Assembly: GCA_030149365.1 (NCBI GenBank)
Contig: JASBRP010000014.1
Location: 120,778 to 184,777 of the forward strand
DNA: 64,000 nt
Direction of reading: 5' to 3'
Source: Solimonas sp.
GTDB taxonomy: Bacteria; Pseudomonadota; Gammaproteobacteria; Nevskiales; Nevskiaceae
A model generated the notes under the pieces. That model was not told where the DNA came from. It made no database searches and saw only the letters and a program-made list of their open reading frames with translations. Of the stretch, positions 27,400-36,283 are shown piece by piece. The translations under genes and the position numbers were made by a program. Position 1 is the first letter of the stretch. Each line of letters begins with the position of its first letter.

Positions 27400-27494
27400 C
27401 GGGAATCGGGAATGGGGAATCGGGAATCGTAAATGCCTGAAACCACCGCCCGAACCCGCTTCTACGATTCCCCATTCTCGATTCCCGATTCCCG
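27400..27494. repeat. Inverted GGGAATC-type repeat between pheS and pheT
   Basis: Two 32-nt arms, 27400-27431 and 27463-27494, built of GGGAATC units (GGGAATCGGGAATGGGGAAT and complement), can pair with few mismatches across a 31-nt loop. A T5 run (27497-27501) follows directly before the pheT ATG. Such GGGAATC repeats are common between genes in Xanthomonadaceae-like genomes. Here it has replaced any ribosome site before pheT. Confidence 0.8.
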
Positions 27495-27501
27495 AATTTT
27501 T

Positions 27502-29871
27502 ATGAAACTGAGCGAAAACTGGCTGCGCGAGTGGGTCAACCCGCAGGCCACCATCAACGAGATTTCCGACCGCCTGGTGATGGGCGGCCTGGAACTGGAA
27601 ATCGAGCCCGTGCTGGAGACGCTGCCGCAGGGCGTCGTCGTCGGCCGCATCGTCAAGGCCGAGCGCCACCCGCAGGCCGACCGCCTGCAGGTCTGCGAGG
27701 TGGACGTGGGCCAGCCTGAGAAGCTGCAGATCGTCTGCGGCGCCGCCAACGCACGCGCCGGCATGAACGCGCCCTGCGCCGTAGTCGGCGCCAGGCTGCC
27801 GGACGGCATGGACATCAAGCAAGCGCAGCTGCGCGGCGTGGATTCCTTCGGCATGCTCTGCTCGGCCAAGGAGTTGGGCCTGACGGAGAAGTCCGATGGC
27901 CTGCTGGAGCTGGACGCCGACGCCAAGCCGGGAACGCCCATCGAGCAGTACCTGGGCCTGAAGGACAACGTCCTCAACCTGGAGATCACCCCCAACCGCG
28001 GCGACTGCCTCAGCGTGCTAGGCCTGGCCCGCGAGCTGTCGGCGCTGTACGCCATCCCGACCAAGCGCCCCAACTTCCCGCAGGCCGTGGTCGTGGGCCA
28101 CGCGCAGGTGAAGGTGGAGATCGAAGACCTGCAGAGCTGCCCGCACTACACCGGGCGCGTCATCACCAAGCTCAACCCCAAGGCCCTCACTCCCGACTGG
28201 ATGCGCGAGCGCCTGCGCCGCTCCGGCATCCGCTGCATCCACCCCGTGGTCGACATCACCAATTACGTGATGATCGAGCTGGGCCAGCCGATGCACGCCT
28301 TCGACTCCGGCAAGATCTCCGGCCAGGTGCGCGTGCGCCGTGCACGCGCCGGCGAGAAGCTGGAACTGCTCAACGGCGACACCCTGGAGTTCAACCACGG
28401 CGAGCTGATCATCGCCGACGACCACGGCCCGCTGGCCCTGGCCGGCGTCATGGGCGGCCAGGAATCCGGTGTCCAGGTCCGCACCACCGGCATCTTCCTG
28501 GAGTCGGCCTGCTTCGCGCCCACCGCCGTGGCCGCCACCGCGCGCCGCCACAAGCTGGCCTCGGATTCCTGCTATCGCTTCGAGCGCGGCGTAGACCCCA
28601 ACCTGCAGCGCAGCGCGCTGGAGCGCGCCACGCAGCTGATCCTGCAGATCTGCGGCGGTGAAGTGCACCCGGTGATCACCGCCGGCCGGCCGCCGGCCGA
28701 GCCCATCACCGTGCGCCTGCGCCAGACCCGCCTGAACCAGCTGCTGGGCCATGAGATCGCCGAGAAGGACGTGGAGCAGCTGCTGTCGCGCCTGGGCATC
28801 ACCACCCGCCACGAACTGGGCGGCGCCTGGATCGCCCGCGTGCCGAGCTACCGCTACGACCTGCGCATCGAACCCGACCTGATCGAGGAAGTGGCCCGCC
28901 TCTACGGCTACGACCGCATCCTCGCCAAGCCCTACGCCGCGCGCCTGGCGCCCGGCCGCCCCAGCGAGGCCGCCCGCTCGCTGACCCGCGTGCAGGACGT
29001 GCTGGTATCGCGCGGCTGGCAGCAGATCGTCAGCCTGTCCTTCGTCGAGCCAGGCCTGCAGGGCCAGCTCAACCCCCAGGCCCGCGGCATCCCCCTGGAC
29101 AACCCCATCGCCGACACGCTGTCGGTGATGCGCACCACGCTGTGGGCCGGCCTGATCCCGGCCTGGCTCTACAACCGCCAGCGCCAGCAGAACCGCCTGC
29201 GCCTGTTCGAACAGGGTGTGGCCTTTGCCGACGTGGACGGCCAGATCGTGGAGACCAGCCGCCTCGCCGGCTTGGCCGTGGGCGCCGCGCTGCCGGAACA
29301 GTGGAACAGCGCCGCGCGCCCCGCCGATTTCTACGACCTGAAGGCCGACGTGGTGGCACTGCTGGGCAGCACCGCCGGCGAGTACCGCTTCGAGAAGGCC
29401 GAGCACCCGGCCCTGCACCCGGGCCAGAGCGCGCGCATCCTGCGCGGCGAGCGTGCCGCCGGCTGGATCGGCGCCATGCACCCCAAGCTCGTGCGCACGC
29501 TGGACCTGCCGGACACCCCGCTGCTGTTCGAGCTGGACTGGGAGGTCATCCGCGACACCCGCGTGCCTTCCACGCAGCCGCTGTCCGAGTTCCCGTCGTC
29601 GCGCCGCGACCTCGCCCTGGTGGTGCCGGAAACCGTGTCCGCCGACGCGTTGATCGCCTGCGCCAAGGCTTCTGGTGAAAATTTGTTGCAGAAAGTTTTC
29701 ATCTTCGACATTTATCGGGGTGAGAACTTACCTACTGCCTGCAAAAGCGTGGCTTTAGGGTTGATTTTCAATGACTATTCCCGCACCCTAACCCTAGAAG
29801 AAATCGACGCGTCCGTTACGAGAATCATCTCGCAGCTGACACGCGAGCTGGGCGCTGTGATCCGGCAGTAG
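27502..29871 (+). CDS. pheT: Phenylalanyl-tRNA synthetase beta subunit
   Basis: 789 residues, usual length for PheT. It has the N-terminal tRNA-binding (EMAP/OB) domain (about 40-150), B3/4 editing domain (about 215-385, with TNYVMIELGQPMHAFDS), B5 domain and C-terminal ferredoxin-like anticodon-binding domain ending LTRELGAVIRQ. ATG 27502 matches the family N-terminus MKLSENWLREWV, but no Shine-Dalgarno precedes it because of the repeat; the ATG at 27433 in the same frame is an alternative. The last 65 codons switch abruptly to A/T-ending codons. Confidence 0.96.
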   Translation: MKLSENWLREWVNPQATINEISDRLVMGGLELEIEPVLETLPQGVVVGRIVKAERHPQADRLQVCEVDVGQPEKLQIVCGAANARAGMNAPCAVVGARLPDGMDIKQAQLRGVDSFGMLCSAKELGLTEKSDGLLELDADAKPGTPIEQYLGLKDNVLNLEITPNRGDCLSVLGLARELSALYAIPTKRPNFPQAVVVGHAQVKVEIEDLQSCPHYTGRVITKLNPKALTPDWMRERLRRSGIRCIHPVVDITNYVMIELGQPMHAFDSGKISGQVRVRRARAGEKLELLNGDTLEFNHGELIIADDHGPLALAGVMGGQESGVQVRTTGIFLESACFAPTAVAATARRHKLASDSCYRFERGVDPNLQRSALERATQLILQICGGEVHPVITAGRPPAEPITVRLRQTRLNQLLGHEIAEKDVEQLLSRLGITTRHELGGAWIARVPSYRYDLRIEPDLIEEVARLYGYDRILAKPYAARLAPGRPSEAARSLTRVQDVLVSRGWQQIVSLSFVEPGLQGQLNPQARGIPLDNPIADTLSVMRTTLWAGLIPAWLYNRQRQQNRLRLFEQGVAFADVDGQIVETSRLAGLAVGAALPEQWNSAARPADFYDLKADVVALLGSTAGEYRFEKAEHPALHPGQSARILRGERAAGWIGAMHPKLVRTLDLPDTPLLFELDWEVIRDTRVPSTQPLSEFPSSRRDLALVVPETVSADALIACAKASGENLLQKVFIFDIYRGENLPTACKSVALGLIFNDYSRTLTLEEIDASVTRIISQLTRELGAVIRQ

Positions 29872-29889
29872 AAATAGGGGTGCAAGAAC

Positions 29890-30186
29890 GTGGCGTTGAC
29901 GAAGGCTGAACTAGCCGATGCGCTGTTCGACGAGTTGGGTCTCAACAAGCGTGAGGCCAAGGAATTTGTCGACCTGTTCTTCGAAGAAATCCGCGAGCGC
30001 CTGGAAGGCGGCGAGGAAGTGAAGCTCTCGGGCTTCGGTAACTTCGAACTCAGGTCCAAGAACCAGCGCCCGGGCCGCAATCCCAAGACCGGCGAGGAGA
30101 TTCCCATCTCCGCGCGGCGCGTCGTCACCTTCCGTCCAGGCCAGAAGCTGCGTCTGAGAGTGGAGTTCGATGCGACCCGCCGATAA
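29890..30186 (+). CDS. ihfA: Integration host factor subunit alpha
   Basis: 98 residues of the HU/IHF family with alpha-type features: [47 protein letters not shown] and the C-terminal [14 protein letters not shown]. The DNA-bending arm includes the conserved RNP sequence. With IhfB it bends DNA sharply at specific sites. It starts with GTG, 18 nt after pheT, in the classic pheST-ihfA order. Its end overlaps the start of the MerR gene by 17 nt. Confidence 0.96.
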   Translation: MALTKAELADALFDELGLNKREAKEFVDLFFEEIRERLEGGEEVKLSGFGNFELRSKNQRPGRNPKTGEEIPISARRVVTFRPGQKLRLRVEFDATRR

Positions 30187-30631
30187 CAAGCTGGCACCAC
30201 TCCCGGAGATTCCGCGTAAACGCTACTTCGCCATCGGCGAAGTCAGCGAGCTTTGCGACGTGAAGCCGCATGTCCTGCGCTACTGGGAGCAGGAGTTCCC
30301 CCAGTTGCGCCCGGTGAAGCGCCGCGGCAACCGCCGCTACTACCAGCAGGACGACGTCCTGATGGTGCGCCGCATCCGCAGCCTGCTCTACGAACAGGGC
30401 TTTACCATCGGCGGCGCGCGCCAGCGCCTGCGCGAGATGCCCAAGGTCTCCGCCGTGGCGGCCGACGGCCTGCGCCTGTCCAACCCCGCGCCCCTGCAGA
30501 TGCAGAACGGCAGCACCAACGGCGCCGCCAAGCCCCGTACGGGTGTCGCCGCCAAGCCCCGCGCCCAGCAGATCCAGTCGCTGCGCGACGAGCTGGAATC
30601 GCTCCTGCGCCTGCTGCCGGACCCGGAATAA
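30170..30631 (+). CDS. MerR family transcriptional regulator
   Basis: 153 residues. An N-terminal winged helix-turn-helix, [28 protein letters not shown] (19-46) and [23 protein letters not shown], is plain; the C-terminal half is a linker and short helix without an effector domain. This gene follows ihfA in many gammaproteobacteria and its target is unknown. Overlap with ihfA indicates cotranscription. A strong terminator follows. Confidence 0.92.
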   Translation: MRPADNKLAPLPEIPRKRYFAIGEVSELCDVKPHVLRYWEQEFPQLRPVKRRGNRRYYQQDDVLMVRRIRSLLYEQGFTIGGARQRLREMPKVSAVAADGLRLSNPAPLQMQNGSTNGAAKPRTGVAAKPRAQQIQSLRDELESLLRLLPDPE

Positions 30632-30666
30632 GCCCCAGGTACCCGCAGCAGGTACAAGCCAGGAGC

Positions 30667-30695
30667 AAAGCCCCGCACTACGGGGCTTTTTCTTT
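30667..30695 (+). terminator. Rho-independent terminator after the MerR gene
   Basis: Stem AAAGCCCCG / CGGGGCTTT with loop CACTA, followed by TTTTCTTT. It ends the pheST-ihfA-merR transcript. Confidence 0.9.
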
Positions 30696-30819
30696 ATCGG
30701 CGAAGACGGGCAGCCCCCTGTTCCGGGCATTCAGCCACGGCCAAGCCGTCACGCATACTTGCCGCGCGTACCCGCCGGGCCACTCTCCCATGCTCCGCAC
30801 GGGACGCCGGAGAACGAGC

Positions 30820-32373
30820 ATGTCCTTACGTCTGCCCCATGCCTTGCGGGTCTTGTCCTGCGCGCTGGCACTAATACTGCCGACCGGCAACAGCCAAGCC
30901 CTGACATTGGCGGAAATGCGCAGCAAGGAGGGCCTGAAGCCTCCTGCGCTGGCCCCCAGCAACAACATCTCGCGCTACGACAGCAAGTACGCCTTCCTGA
31001 TCAGCGCGTGGAAAAAGGATGGCCTCTGGGGCGTCGTCAGCGAGCAGCAATTGCAAGATAGCGACAAGAACAGGAGCTACACACCCAAGGCAACCTGGCT
31101 GGCCCCGCCGGAGTTCGAGCAGGCACTGGTGGCCAGGACGGGCAAGGGCTACATGGCCCACGTCTGGCTGAAGCCAAAGGGAGCAACGCACTGGCAGGCC
31201 TTCAGCACCGACGGCCAGAAGCTCACGGCTCTGGGCCCGACTCCCTACACCCGCATGTGGCTCATACCCGAAGGCCGGGACACGCGCACCGAGGCCGACC
31301 GCGCCAATCCCGCCGCGGACCGGCGCGAGGCTTATTGCCTGCTGGTCCTTGGCATGCACGAAAGCCAGGACCCCGCGAGCGCCACCGTGGACCTGATCGA
31401 TGCCGTGGACAACCGCGTCCTGATGGGCCTGCGCCAGGTGGATACGCGCGTGGACCCTCGCGACGAGGATGCGGCCCTCGTCTTCCGGCACGACACCGCC
31501 GTCAACGGCTATACCATCGTCAGGCTGACCAAGCCACCGCTGCTTCCCGAGGCCAAGCTGAAACCGCCGCCGGAGGACACGGACTTCTACCGCGAGATCA
31601 CCCTGGACGACCCCGTGCGGCACGCGCTCGACGCCAGCGGCAAGCCAGTGATCCTGGCGCGGGACTTCCAGCCCTTTTCCCCTGCCGGCCTGACCCTGGG
31701 CAAACCCGAAGCGCTACGACAGGGCAACGACATCAAGGCCCGGGACTTCAGGCGGGTGCCGGTCACCACGGCTGCCGGCCAGACCGGCTATCAACTGATC
31801 TATCGGGACAAGACCAACCAGCCAACGCTCGCCCCCACGCTGTGGAAGGAAATCTTCGAGGACGATCAAGGCCTGCTGATTGCCAAGGGCACCGACAACC
31901 AGTGGCAATTGCTGTATTGGTCCCACTGGGACTCCACCTTCACGTTCCTCCCGCAAGCCTTCGACATTGCCGGGACCCGGCGCGTGACAGGCAACTCGCT
32001 GGAAGCGCTGTACGTCTCGATTGCCGAATGGGAGCGCTCCCAGGCCGAGCACAAGCAGCGCTACGAGCGCGAAACCCAGGCTTGGCTGGCGCAGGAGCCC
32101 GAGCGGGCACGCAAGCGCGCCGCCGACCTGCAGCGCCGCATAGACGCCAACGCCAAGGCACGTGCCGTCGCAGAGGCCGAGTACCAGCGCCAGAAGGCGC
32201 AATCAGACGCCGAGTTCGCCGCGCGCAACAAGAGCAGCTGGGGCAACCTGCAGCCCATCACCCTGCCCACACTGCAGGGCGCCCCCGGGCTCAGCAGCCT
32301 GGAGAAGGATCACTACGACAATCGCGGCAATGCCCGGAATCCCTATGTGATACGGGAGAAGCGCAAGCCCTAG
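30820..32373 (+). CDS. Exported protein of unknown function
   Basis: 517 residues. The signal peptide ends near GNSQA (26). The central part is a mixed alpha/beta region without motifs I can name. The C-terminal 100 residues hold a charged helical stretch (residues about 405-475, AEHKQRYERETQAWLAQE then RKRAADLQRRIDANAKAR) likely to form a coiled coil. GGAG precedes ATG 30820, which decides the start over an in-frame ATG at 30790. It appears monocistronic between a terminator and the tRNA. I do not recognise it. Confidence 0.75.
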   Translation: MSLRLPHALRVLSCALALILPTGNSQALTLAEMRSKEGLKPPALAPSNNISRYDSKYAFLISAWKKDGLWGVVSEQQLQDSDKNRSYTPKATWLAPPEFEQALVARTGKGYMAHVWLKPKGATHWQAFSTDGQKLTALGPTPYTRMWLIPEGRDTRTEADRANPAADRREAYCLLVLGMHESQDPASATVDLIDAVDNRVLMGLRQVDTRVDPRDEDAALVFRHDTAVNGYTIVRLTKPPLLPEAKLKPPPEDTDFYREITLDDPVRHALDASGKPVILARDFQPFSPAGLTLGKPEALRQGNDIKARDFRRVPVTTAAGQTGYQLIYRDKTNQPTLAPTLWKEIFEDDQGLLIAKGTDNQWQLLYWSHWDSTFTFLPQAFDIAGTRRVTGNSLEALYVSIAEWERSQAEHKQRYERETQAWLAQEPERARKRAADLQRRIDANAKARAVAEAEYQRQKAQSDAEFAARNKSSWGNLQPITLPTLQGAPGLSSLEKDHYDNRGNARNPYVIREKRKP

Positions 32374-32485
32374 CAGGAGCTGCGGGGACTTGCGCAAGTG
32401 CGATCTGGGGCTGGGCTTCCGGGCACGGCGGAGCGAGGGCGCGACTCCCGTAGTCCAGGATGGAGACCGGATCGGCGCCAAAATG

Positions 32486-32518
32486 AAAAACCCCTGTAAT
32501 CCTCACGGAATACAGGGG
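32486..32518 (-). terminator. Terminator downstream of tRNA-Pro
   Basis: On the minus strand: stem CCCCTGTA / TACAGGGG with a 12-nt loop, followed by five T (32490-32486). It ends the tRNA transcript 13 nt after the tRNA 3' end. Confidence 0.85.
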
Positions 32519-32530
32519 CTTACATGATAC

Positions 32531-32608
<78 letters not shown>

Positions 32609-32792
32609 CTTTTGAAACGGTGCTGCTAAGGGGTCGCGAAGTGTAAACGAGGCGGGCGGTCAGCGGAAGCCATATCGGCACAAGTAGCGTGGCTTGCCGA
32701 GCGGACCGCCTTCGCGAAACCGGGCTACACCTCGCCCACAGGAGCCGCACCTGAAACAATGGAGCACCCTCCGCCCGCTCGACAGTCCGCCC

Positions 32793-33194
32793 ATGCACCT
32801 GCGCAGCCTCGCTCTCGCCCTCTGCCTGCTCCCCCTGGCCTCCCCCGCTGCCGACTGCCTGCGCCTGCAGACCAAGTCCCTGGGCGAGATGAGCATCCCC
32901 CTGCCCGCCGTGGATGCCCGCGCCGCACGCCAGAGCGTGCGCTACACCCACGAGATCGAAGTGCCGTCCGAGCGCTGCGTCTTCCAGGGCGGCACCCGCC
33001 AATGCAGCCTGCGCCCGGACAAGCTCGACGTGGGCTTCACGCTGGAACGCGAGGGCGACGACTGCCGTTTGGTGGACACCCACGTGGTCGGCGGCAGCAA
33101 GCGCACTGTCGCCGGCAAGGAAGTGGAAGTCCCGGAGCTGAAGACCGACAAGCAGCGCTTCAGCTGCGCCGCGCAGATCAGCGCCTGCCCCTGA
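32793..33194 (+). CDS. Small exported Cys-containing protein
   Basis: 133 residues with a signal peptide (MHLRSLALALCLLPLASPAA). The mature part has cysteines at DCLRL, RCVFQ, QCSLR, DCRLV, FSCAA and SACP, an even number that could form three disulfides in the periplasm. No family recognised. The GNAT gene starts 8 nt after its stop, so the two may be cotranscribed. Confidence 0.7.
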   Translation: MHLRSLALALCLLPLASPAADCLRLQTKSLGEMSIPLPAVDARAARQSVRYTHEIEVPSERCVFQGGTRQCSLRPDKLDVGFTLEREGDDCRLVDTHVVGGSKRTVAGKEVEVPELKTDKQRFSCAAQISACP

Positions 33195-33202
33195 GCGCCG
33201 CC

Positions 33203-33646
33203 ATGAACGTCCGACAGGCTTCGGTCGAAGACCTCGGGTTGATCGCGCCGCTGTTCGACGGCTACCGTCAGTTCTACGGACAGCCCTCGGACCCAGCGGG
33301 CGCTGCCGCATTCCTGCTGGAGCGCTTCCGGCATCATCAGTCGGTGGTCTTCCTCGCCGAAGGCGAAGACGGACAGGGCCTGGGTTTCACCCAGCTATAC
33401 CCCAGCTTTTCCTCGGTACGGATGAGCCGCAGCTACATCCTCAATGACCTGTTCGTCATCCCCGAAGCAAGGCGCGGCGGCGTGGCCGCCTTGCTGCTGC
33501 AGGCAGCGGCCGGCTATGGCCGCTCGGTAGGCGCGGTGCGCCTTTCACTCTTCACCGCCCAGGACAACCGGGCGGCGCAGGCACTCTACGAATCGCAGGG
33601 CTGGAAGGCGGACGAGGTGTTCCGCCACTACACCCTACCGCTGTAG
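33203..33646 (+). CDS. GNAT family N-acetyltransferase
   Basis: 147 residues. The acetyl-CoA site is VIPEARRGGVAALLLQAAAGYGRS (GNAT motif A, R/Q-x-x-G-x-A), followed by LSLFTAQDNRAAQALYESQGW (motif B). The substrate side, IAPLFDGYRQFYGQ, matches GNATs of the amine/amino-acid type, but the acceptor cannot be named. Close behind the Cys-rich exported protein gene. Confidence 0.9.
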   Translation: MNVRQASVEDLGLIAPLFDGYRQFYGQPSDPAGAAAFLLERFRHHQSVVFLAEGEDGQGLGFTQLYPSFSSVRMSRSYILNDLFVIPEARRGGVAALLLQAAAGYGRSVGAVRLSLFTAQDNRAAQALYESQGWKADEVFRHYTLPL

Positions 33647-33652
33647 CTTCGC

Positions 33653-33913
33653 TCAGTTGGCAGCCGCGCTCAGGGCTGGCAGCGCCTGCTGCGCCCGCGT
33701 GCGCTTGCCCGCCATCAGGAAGAAGCGCGCGGCCACCCAGCAGGCACCCAGGCCAAAACCGAGGTCCAGCAGGCTCTCGTCACCCAGGTCCAGCAGGCCG
33801 GACACCAGGAAGGGCAGCGCCAGCAGCACCGACAACAGGCCAGCAGCGGCCAGCCACAGCCGGGAGCCCTTGGACCGCGTCACCACTCCATTCTCGATCT
33901 GCATGTTCCGCAT
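33653..33913 (-). CDS. Small inner-membrane protein
   Basis: 86 residues with two hydrophobic segments, about 19-42 (LWLAAAGLLSVLLALPFLVSG) and 49-68. The short cytoplasmic ends are basic. No family recognised. ATG 33913 or the in-frame ATG at 33904 may be used. It converges on the GNAT gene, 6 nt apart. Confidence 0.6.
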   Translation of the reverse strand: MRNMQIENGVVTRSKGSRLWLAAAGLLSVLLALPFLVSGLLDLGDESLLDLGFGLGACWVAARFFLMAGKRTRAQQALPALSAAAN

Positions 33914-34105
33914 CCCTCTGTCGAAGTCCGACGAATGAATCTTCGCGCAGGAAAGCTGCAGTTTCGAGACAGTGCCCGTGGCAGGGCCGGCATCCCGTCA
34001 ACGCCACCCGGCCCCGGCCGTTGAGCCCGGACAGCCATTTACACATTCATACGATCACGCCCGCCCTACGGCGCTATGCTCCGCGCTGACCATTTTCCCT
34101 GCGCC

Positions 34106-34567
34106 ATGACCAAGACCGCCCTCGCCGCCCTGCTCCTGCTCAGCCTCACCGCCTGCGCCAGCCACCCGCCCCTGGATGGCCGCGGCGCCGGTGTGCGCTC
34201 CGAGAAGGAGATCATCATCACCCTGTCCGAGGTCCAGGCCACCCCGGAGCAGCGCGCCACCGTGCTCGCCGCCTTCGACAAGGCCCTGCCGGAGCTCAGG
34301 GGCCTGCAGACCGAACGCAAGACCCTGCAGGCACAACTGCAGTCCCTCTCCCCCAAGCAGCCCGACTACGCCACCCGCAGCGATGCCCTGGCCAAGCAGT
34401 GGGGCGCCCTGCACGAGCGCGAGGTGCTGGCCTACGCGCGTTTCGAGTCGGCGGTGGCCGGTGCGCTGGACGATCGGCAGTGGGGACGCTGGCGCGAGTT
34501 CTCGTCGGAGATGCGCTTTGTCGGGCGCGGCTTTGATGATGGCGGGATGGAGCGGCGGCGGCGCTGA
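34106..34567 (+). CDS. Small lipoprotein, helical
   Basis: 153 residues. Signal peptide with lipobox LTAC (about residue 15). The mature part is largely helical, with an opening stretch ITLSEVQATPEQRATVLAAFDKALPELRGLQTERKTL split over two helices that recalls CpxP/Spy-type periplasmic proteins, but the LTxxQ repeats of that family are not clear. It may sense or buffer misfolded envelope proteins; this is weak inference. It sits 84 nt before an alcohol dehydrogenase gene. Confidence 0.7.
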   Translation: MTKTALAALLLLSLTACASHPPLDGRGAGVRSEKEIIITLSEVQATPEQRATVLAAFDKALPELRGLQTERKTLQAQLQSLSPKQPDYATRSDALAKQWGALHEREVLAYARFESAVAGALDDRQWGRWREFSSEMRFVGRGFDDGGMERRRR

Positions 34568-34651
34568 CAGCACCGCAGGGCGGGCACCTGCGCTTTGCCC
34601 GCTTCCCCCGACTGCGCGAGACTCCCTCCATCGCCACCCGGAGCGGAATCC

Positions 34652-35809
34652 ATGAAAGCCGTCGTCTGCCAGAACCAGCAGCTGCGCGTTGTCGAACGCC
34701 CCGAGCCCAAACCCGGCAAGGGCCACGTGCTGGTCAAGGTCCTGCGCTGTGGCATCTGCGGGTCTGACCTCCACGCCCGCCAGCACTGCGACCACCTGGG
34801 CGGGCTGATGCAGCGCAGCGGCATCCGCAACCCCATGCGCTCCTCGCAGGAGATCGTGTTCGGCCACGAGTTCAGCGCCGAGATCCTGGAGTATGGCCCC
34901 GGCACGCGCCGCAAGCTGCCGGTCGGCGCCGCCGTCTGCGCCGTGCCACTAATCCGCCGTGGCAAGGAGATCGACCTCATCGGCCTCTGCGAGGAAGCGC
35001 CGGGCGCCTATGCCGAGCGCATGCTGGTGCAGGAATCCCTGATCATCCCAGTGCCCAATGGCCTGGACGCCGAGCGCGCCGCCCTCACCGAACCCCTGGC
35101 CGTGGCCTGGCATGCGGTGCGTAAGGGTGAACTGAAGAAAAAGGACACCGCCATCGTCATCGGCTGCGGCCCCGTGGGCCTGGCCGTGATCCTGATGCTG
35201 CGCTCGCTGGGCGTGGAGAAGATCGTGGCCAGCGATCTCTCCCCCGCTCGCCGCGAGTTGGCCAAGCGCTGTGGCGCCGCCGTGGTGCTGGACCCGCGCC
35301 AGGGTTCCCCTTTCGCCGCTACGCCGAAAGCCGGCTTCATCAAGGACTCACCCGCCGCGCTGGAACTGGGCGTGGGCACCCGCGAGAAGCTGGGCCTGCT
35401 GCCGGTGGCCTGGCACCGCAGCTGGCGCCTCGCCGAGGCCCTAGGCGCCGCGCCCAAGCGCCCGGTGATCTTCGAATGCGTCGGTGTGCCCGGCATGTTG
35501 CAGTCCGTGATCGACGGCGCCCCGATGTTCTCGCGCGTGGTCGTCGTGGGCGTCTGCATGCAGAGCGACCAGATCGAACCGGCGCTGGCCATCAACAAGG
35601 AGATCGAGCTGCGCTTCGTGCTGGGCTATACGCCGCTGGAGTATCGCGACACGCTGCAGATGATCGCCGAGGGCAAGGTGGACCCGGCGCCGCTGATCAC
35701 GGGGACAGTGGGGCTGGCGGGTGTGGAGGATGCTTTCACGGCGCTGGGAAGTCCGGAAAAGCATGTGAAGATTTTGATCGATCCGGCGAGCACAGCGAAG
35801 AAGCCATGA
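34652..35809 (+). CDS. Zinc-type medium-chain alcohol dehydrogenase
   Basis: 385 residues of the MDR family. Catalytic zinc ligands fit C of RCGICGSDLHA and the H/E of FGHEFSAE; the NAD(P) motif is GCGPVGLAV near 170. The loop that holds four structural-zinc Cys in horse-liver-type enzymes has only one Cys, so that site is absent. It should oxidise a secondary or primary alcohol, or a polyol; substrate unknown. ATG 34652 is preceded by GGAGCGG. Followed by a large inverted repeat. Confidence 0.9.
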   Translation: MKAVVCQNQQLRVVERPEPKPGKGHVLVKVLRCGICGSDLHARQHCDHLGGLMQRSGIRNPMRSSQEIVFGHEFSAEILEYGPGTRRKLPVGAAVCAVPLIRRGKEIDLIGLCEEAPGAYAERMLVQESLIIPVPNGLDAERAALTEPLAVAWHAVRKGELKKKDTAIVIGCGPVGLAVILMLRSLGVEKIVASDLSPARRELAKRCGAAVVLDPRQGSPFAATPKAGFIKDSPAALELGVGTREKLGLLPVAWHRSWRLAEALGAAPKRPVIFECVGVPGMLQSVIDGAPMFSRVVVVGVCMQSDQIEPALAINKEIELRFVLGYTPLEYRDTLQMIAEGKVDPAPLITGTVGLAGVEDAFTALGSPEKHVKILIDPASTAKKP

Positions 35810-35815
35810 CTCATC

Positions 35816-35891
35816 GTAGTGTGGGCCAAGCGTAGCGTGCCCACCACCGAGCCACTGCATTGGTGGGCACGCTTCGCTTAGCCCACCCTAC
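35816..35891. repeat. Large intergenic inverted repeat
   Basis: Two 31-nt arms (35816-35846 and 35861-35891) with 28 of 31 positions complementary, built on GTAGGGTGGGC...GCGTGCCCACCA. The loop is 14 nt. This GTGGGC/GCCCAC repeat type is widespread between genes in proteobacteria and may be a REP/MITE-like unit. Confidence 0.75.
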
Positions 35892-35900
35892 GGTTGCTAA

Positions 35901-35932
35901 ATAGGCGACCCCACTTCCGTGGGGCCGCCTAT
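35901..35932. terminator. Hairpin between alcohol dehydrogenase and YjzC-like genes
   Basis: Stem ATAGGCG-CCCCAC / GTGGGG-CGCCTAT with one A/C mismatch and loop TTCC. It lies between two convergent genes and could stop both transcripts, but neither side has a clean T run. Confidence 0.5.
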
Positions 35933-35940
35933 CGAACTAC

Positions 35941-36105
35941 TTACTTCTGATGCTTTGTTGCATCCGCTAACTGATACGTCTGTCCAGGCTTAGGGGTTGG
36001 AGGCAATGGCTCACCCTTTACAACAGTAACTTCATTGCCGGTAGATGTATTGCGGTACTGCCCCGAACGAGGCGCGGTGTTGCCTGGCTTCAAAAACTTG
36101 CTCAT
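35941..36105 (-). CDS. YjzC-like small protein
   Basis: 54 residues: MSKFLKPGNTAPRSGQYRN, then VTVVKGEPLPPTPKPGQ and the end TYQLADATKHQK. The KPGxxAPxSGQY opening and KGEPLPPTPKPGQ(T/S)(Y/W) close are typical of the YjzC-like family of very small bacterial proteins of unknown role. GGAGG stands 5 nt before the ATG. Codons are more A/T-rich than in nearby genes. It lies in an AT-richer patch next to repeats, so recent transfer is possible. Confidence 0.8.
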   Translation of the reverse strand: MSKFLKPGNTAPRSGQYRNTSTGNEVTVVKGEPLPPTPKPGQTYQLADATKHQK

Positions 36106-36283
36106 AGATACCTCCGTTAAAGTCGAGCAAGTGGATCAGCCGGAGAATCGATTCCTTAGCCCCATTGCCATTGACGAAGACGTCAATCTGCGACAGGGTA
36201 GAGTTGTTGCAACTGACTCCCTTTGGGGAATCGGTCCGCCCCTCCAGTAGGTGCAAACTACTGGAGGGGTTTTTCCGGTCCAT
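36032..36283 (-). CDS. Possible small ORF overlapping the YjzC-like gene
   Basis: An 83-codon frame with AGGAG 7 nt before its ATG. The middle, IDVFVNGNGAKESILRLIHLLDFNG, looks protein-like, but the first part lies over the plus-strand terminator at 36239-36274 and the end overlaps the YjzC-like gene by 74 nt in another frame. No family recognised. It could be a leader frame or an artefact. Confidence 0.3.
   Translation of the reverse strand: MDRKNPSSSLHLLEGRTDSPKGVSCNNSTLSQIDVFVNGNGAKESILRLIHLLDFNGGIYEQVFEARQHRASFGAVPQYIYRQ
36239..36274 (+). terminator. Orphan plus-strand terminator
   Basis: Perfect 12-bp stem CCCCTCCAGTAG / CTACTGGAGGGG, loop GTGCAAA, then T5. No convincing plus-strand gene lies between it and 35809, so it may end a small RNA or an antisense transcript to the YjzC-like gene. 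Confidence 0.75.

Noticed and set aside
29740..29785. IHF-binding site inside pheT
   Set aside because: TTGATT occurs in an A/T-rich context but the downstream part does not fit WATCAANNNNTTR, so the site cannot be claimed from sequence.
36239..36274. Terminator taken as the end of a plus-strand protein gene at 36035-36250
   Set aside because: That frame has no ribosome site, ends inside the terminator stem and is antisense to the YjzC-like gene.
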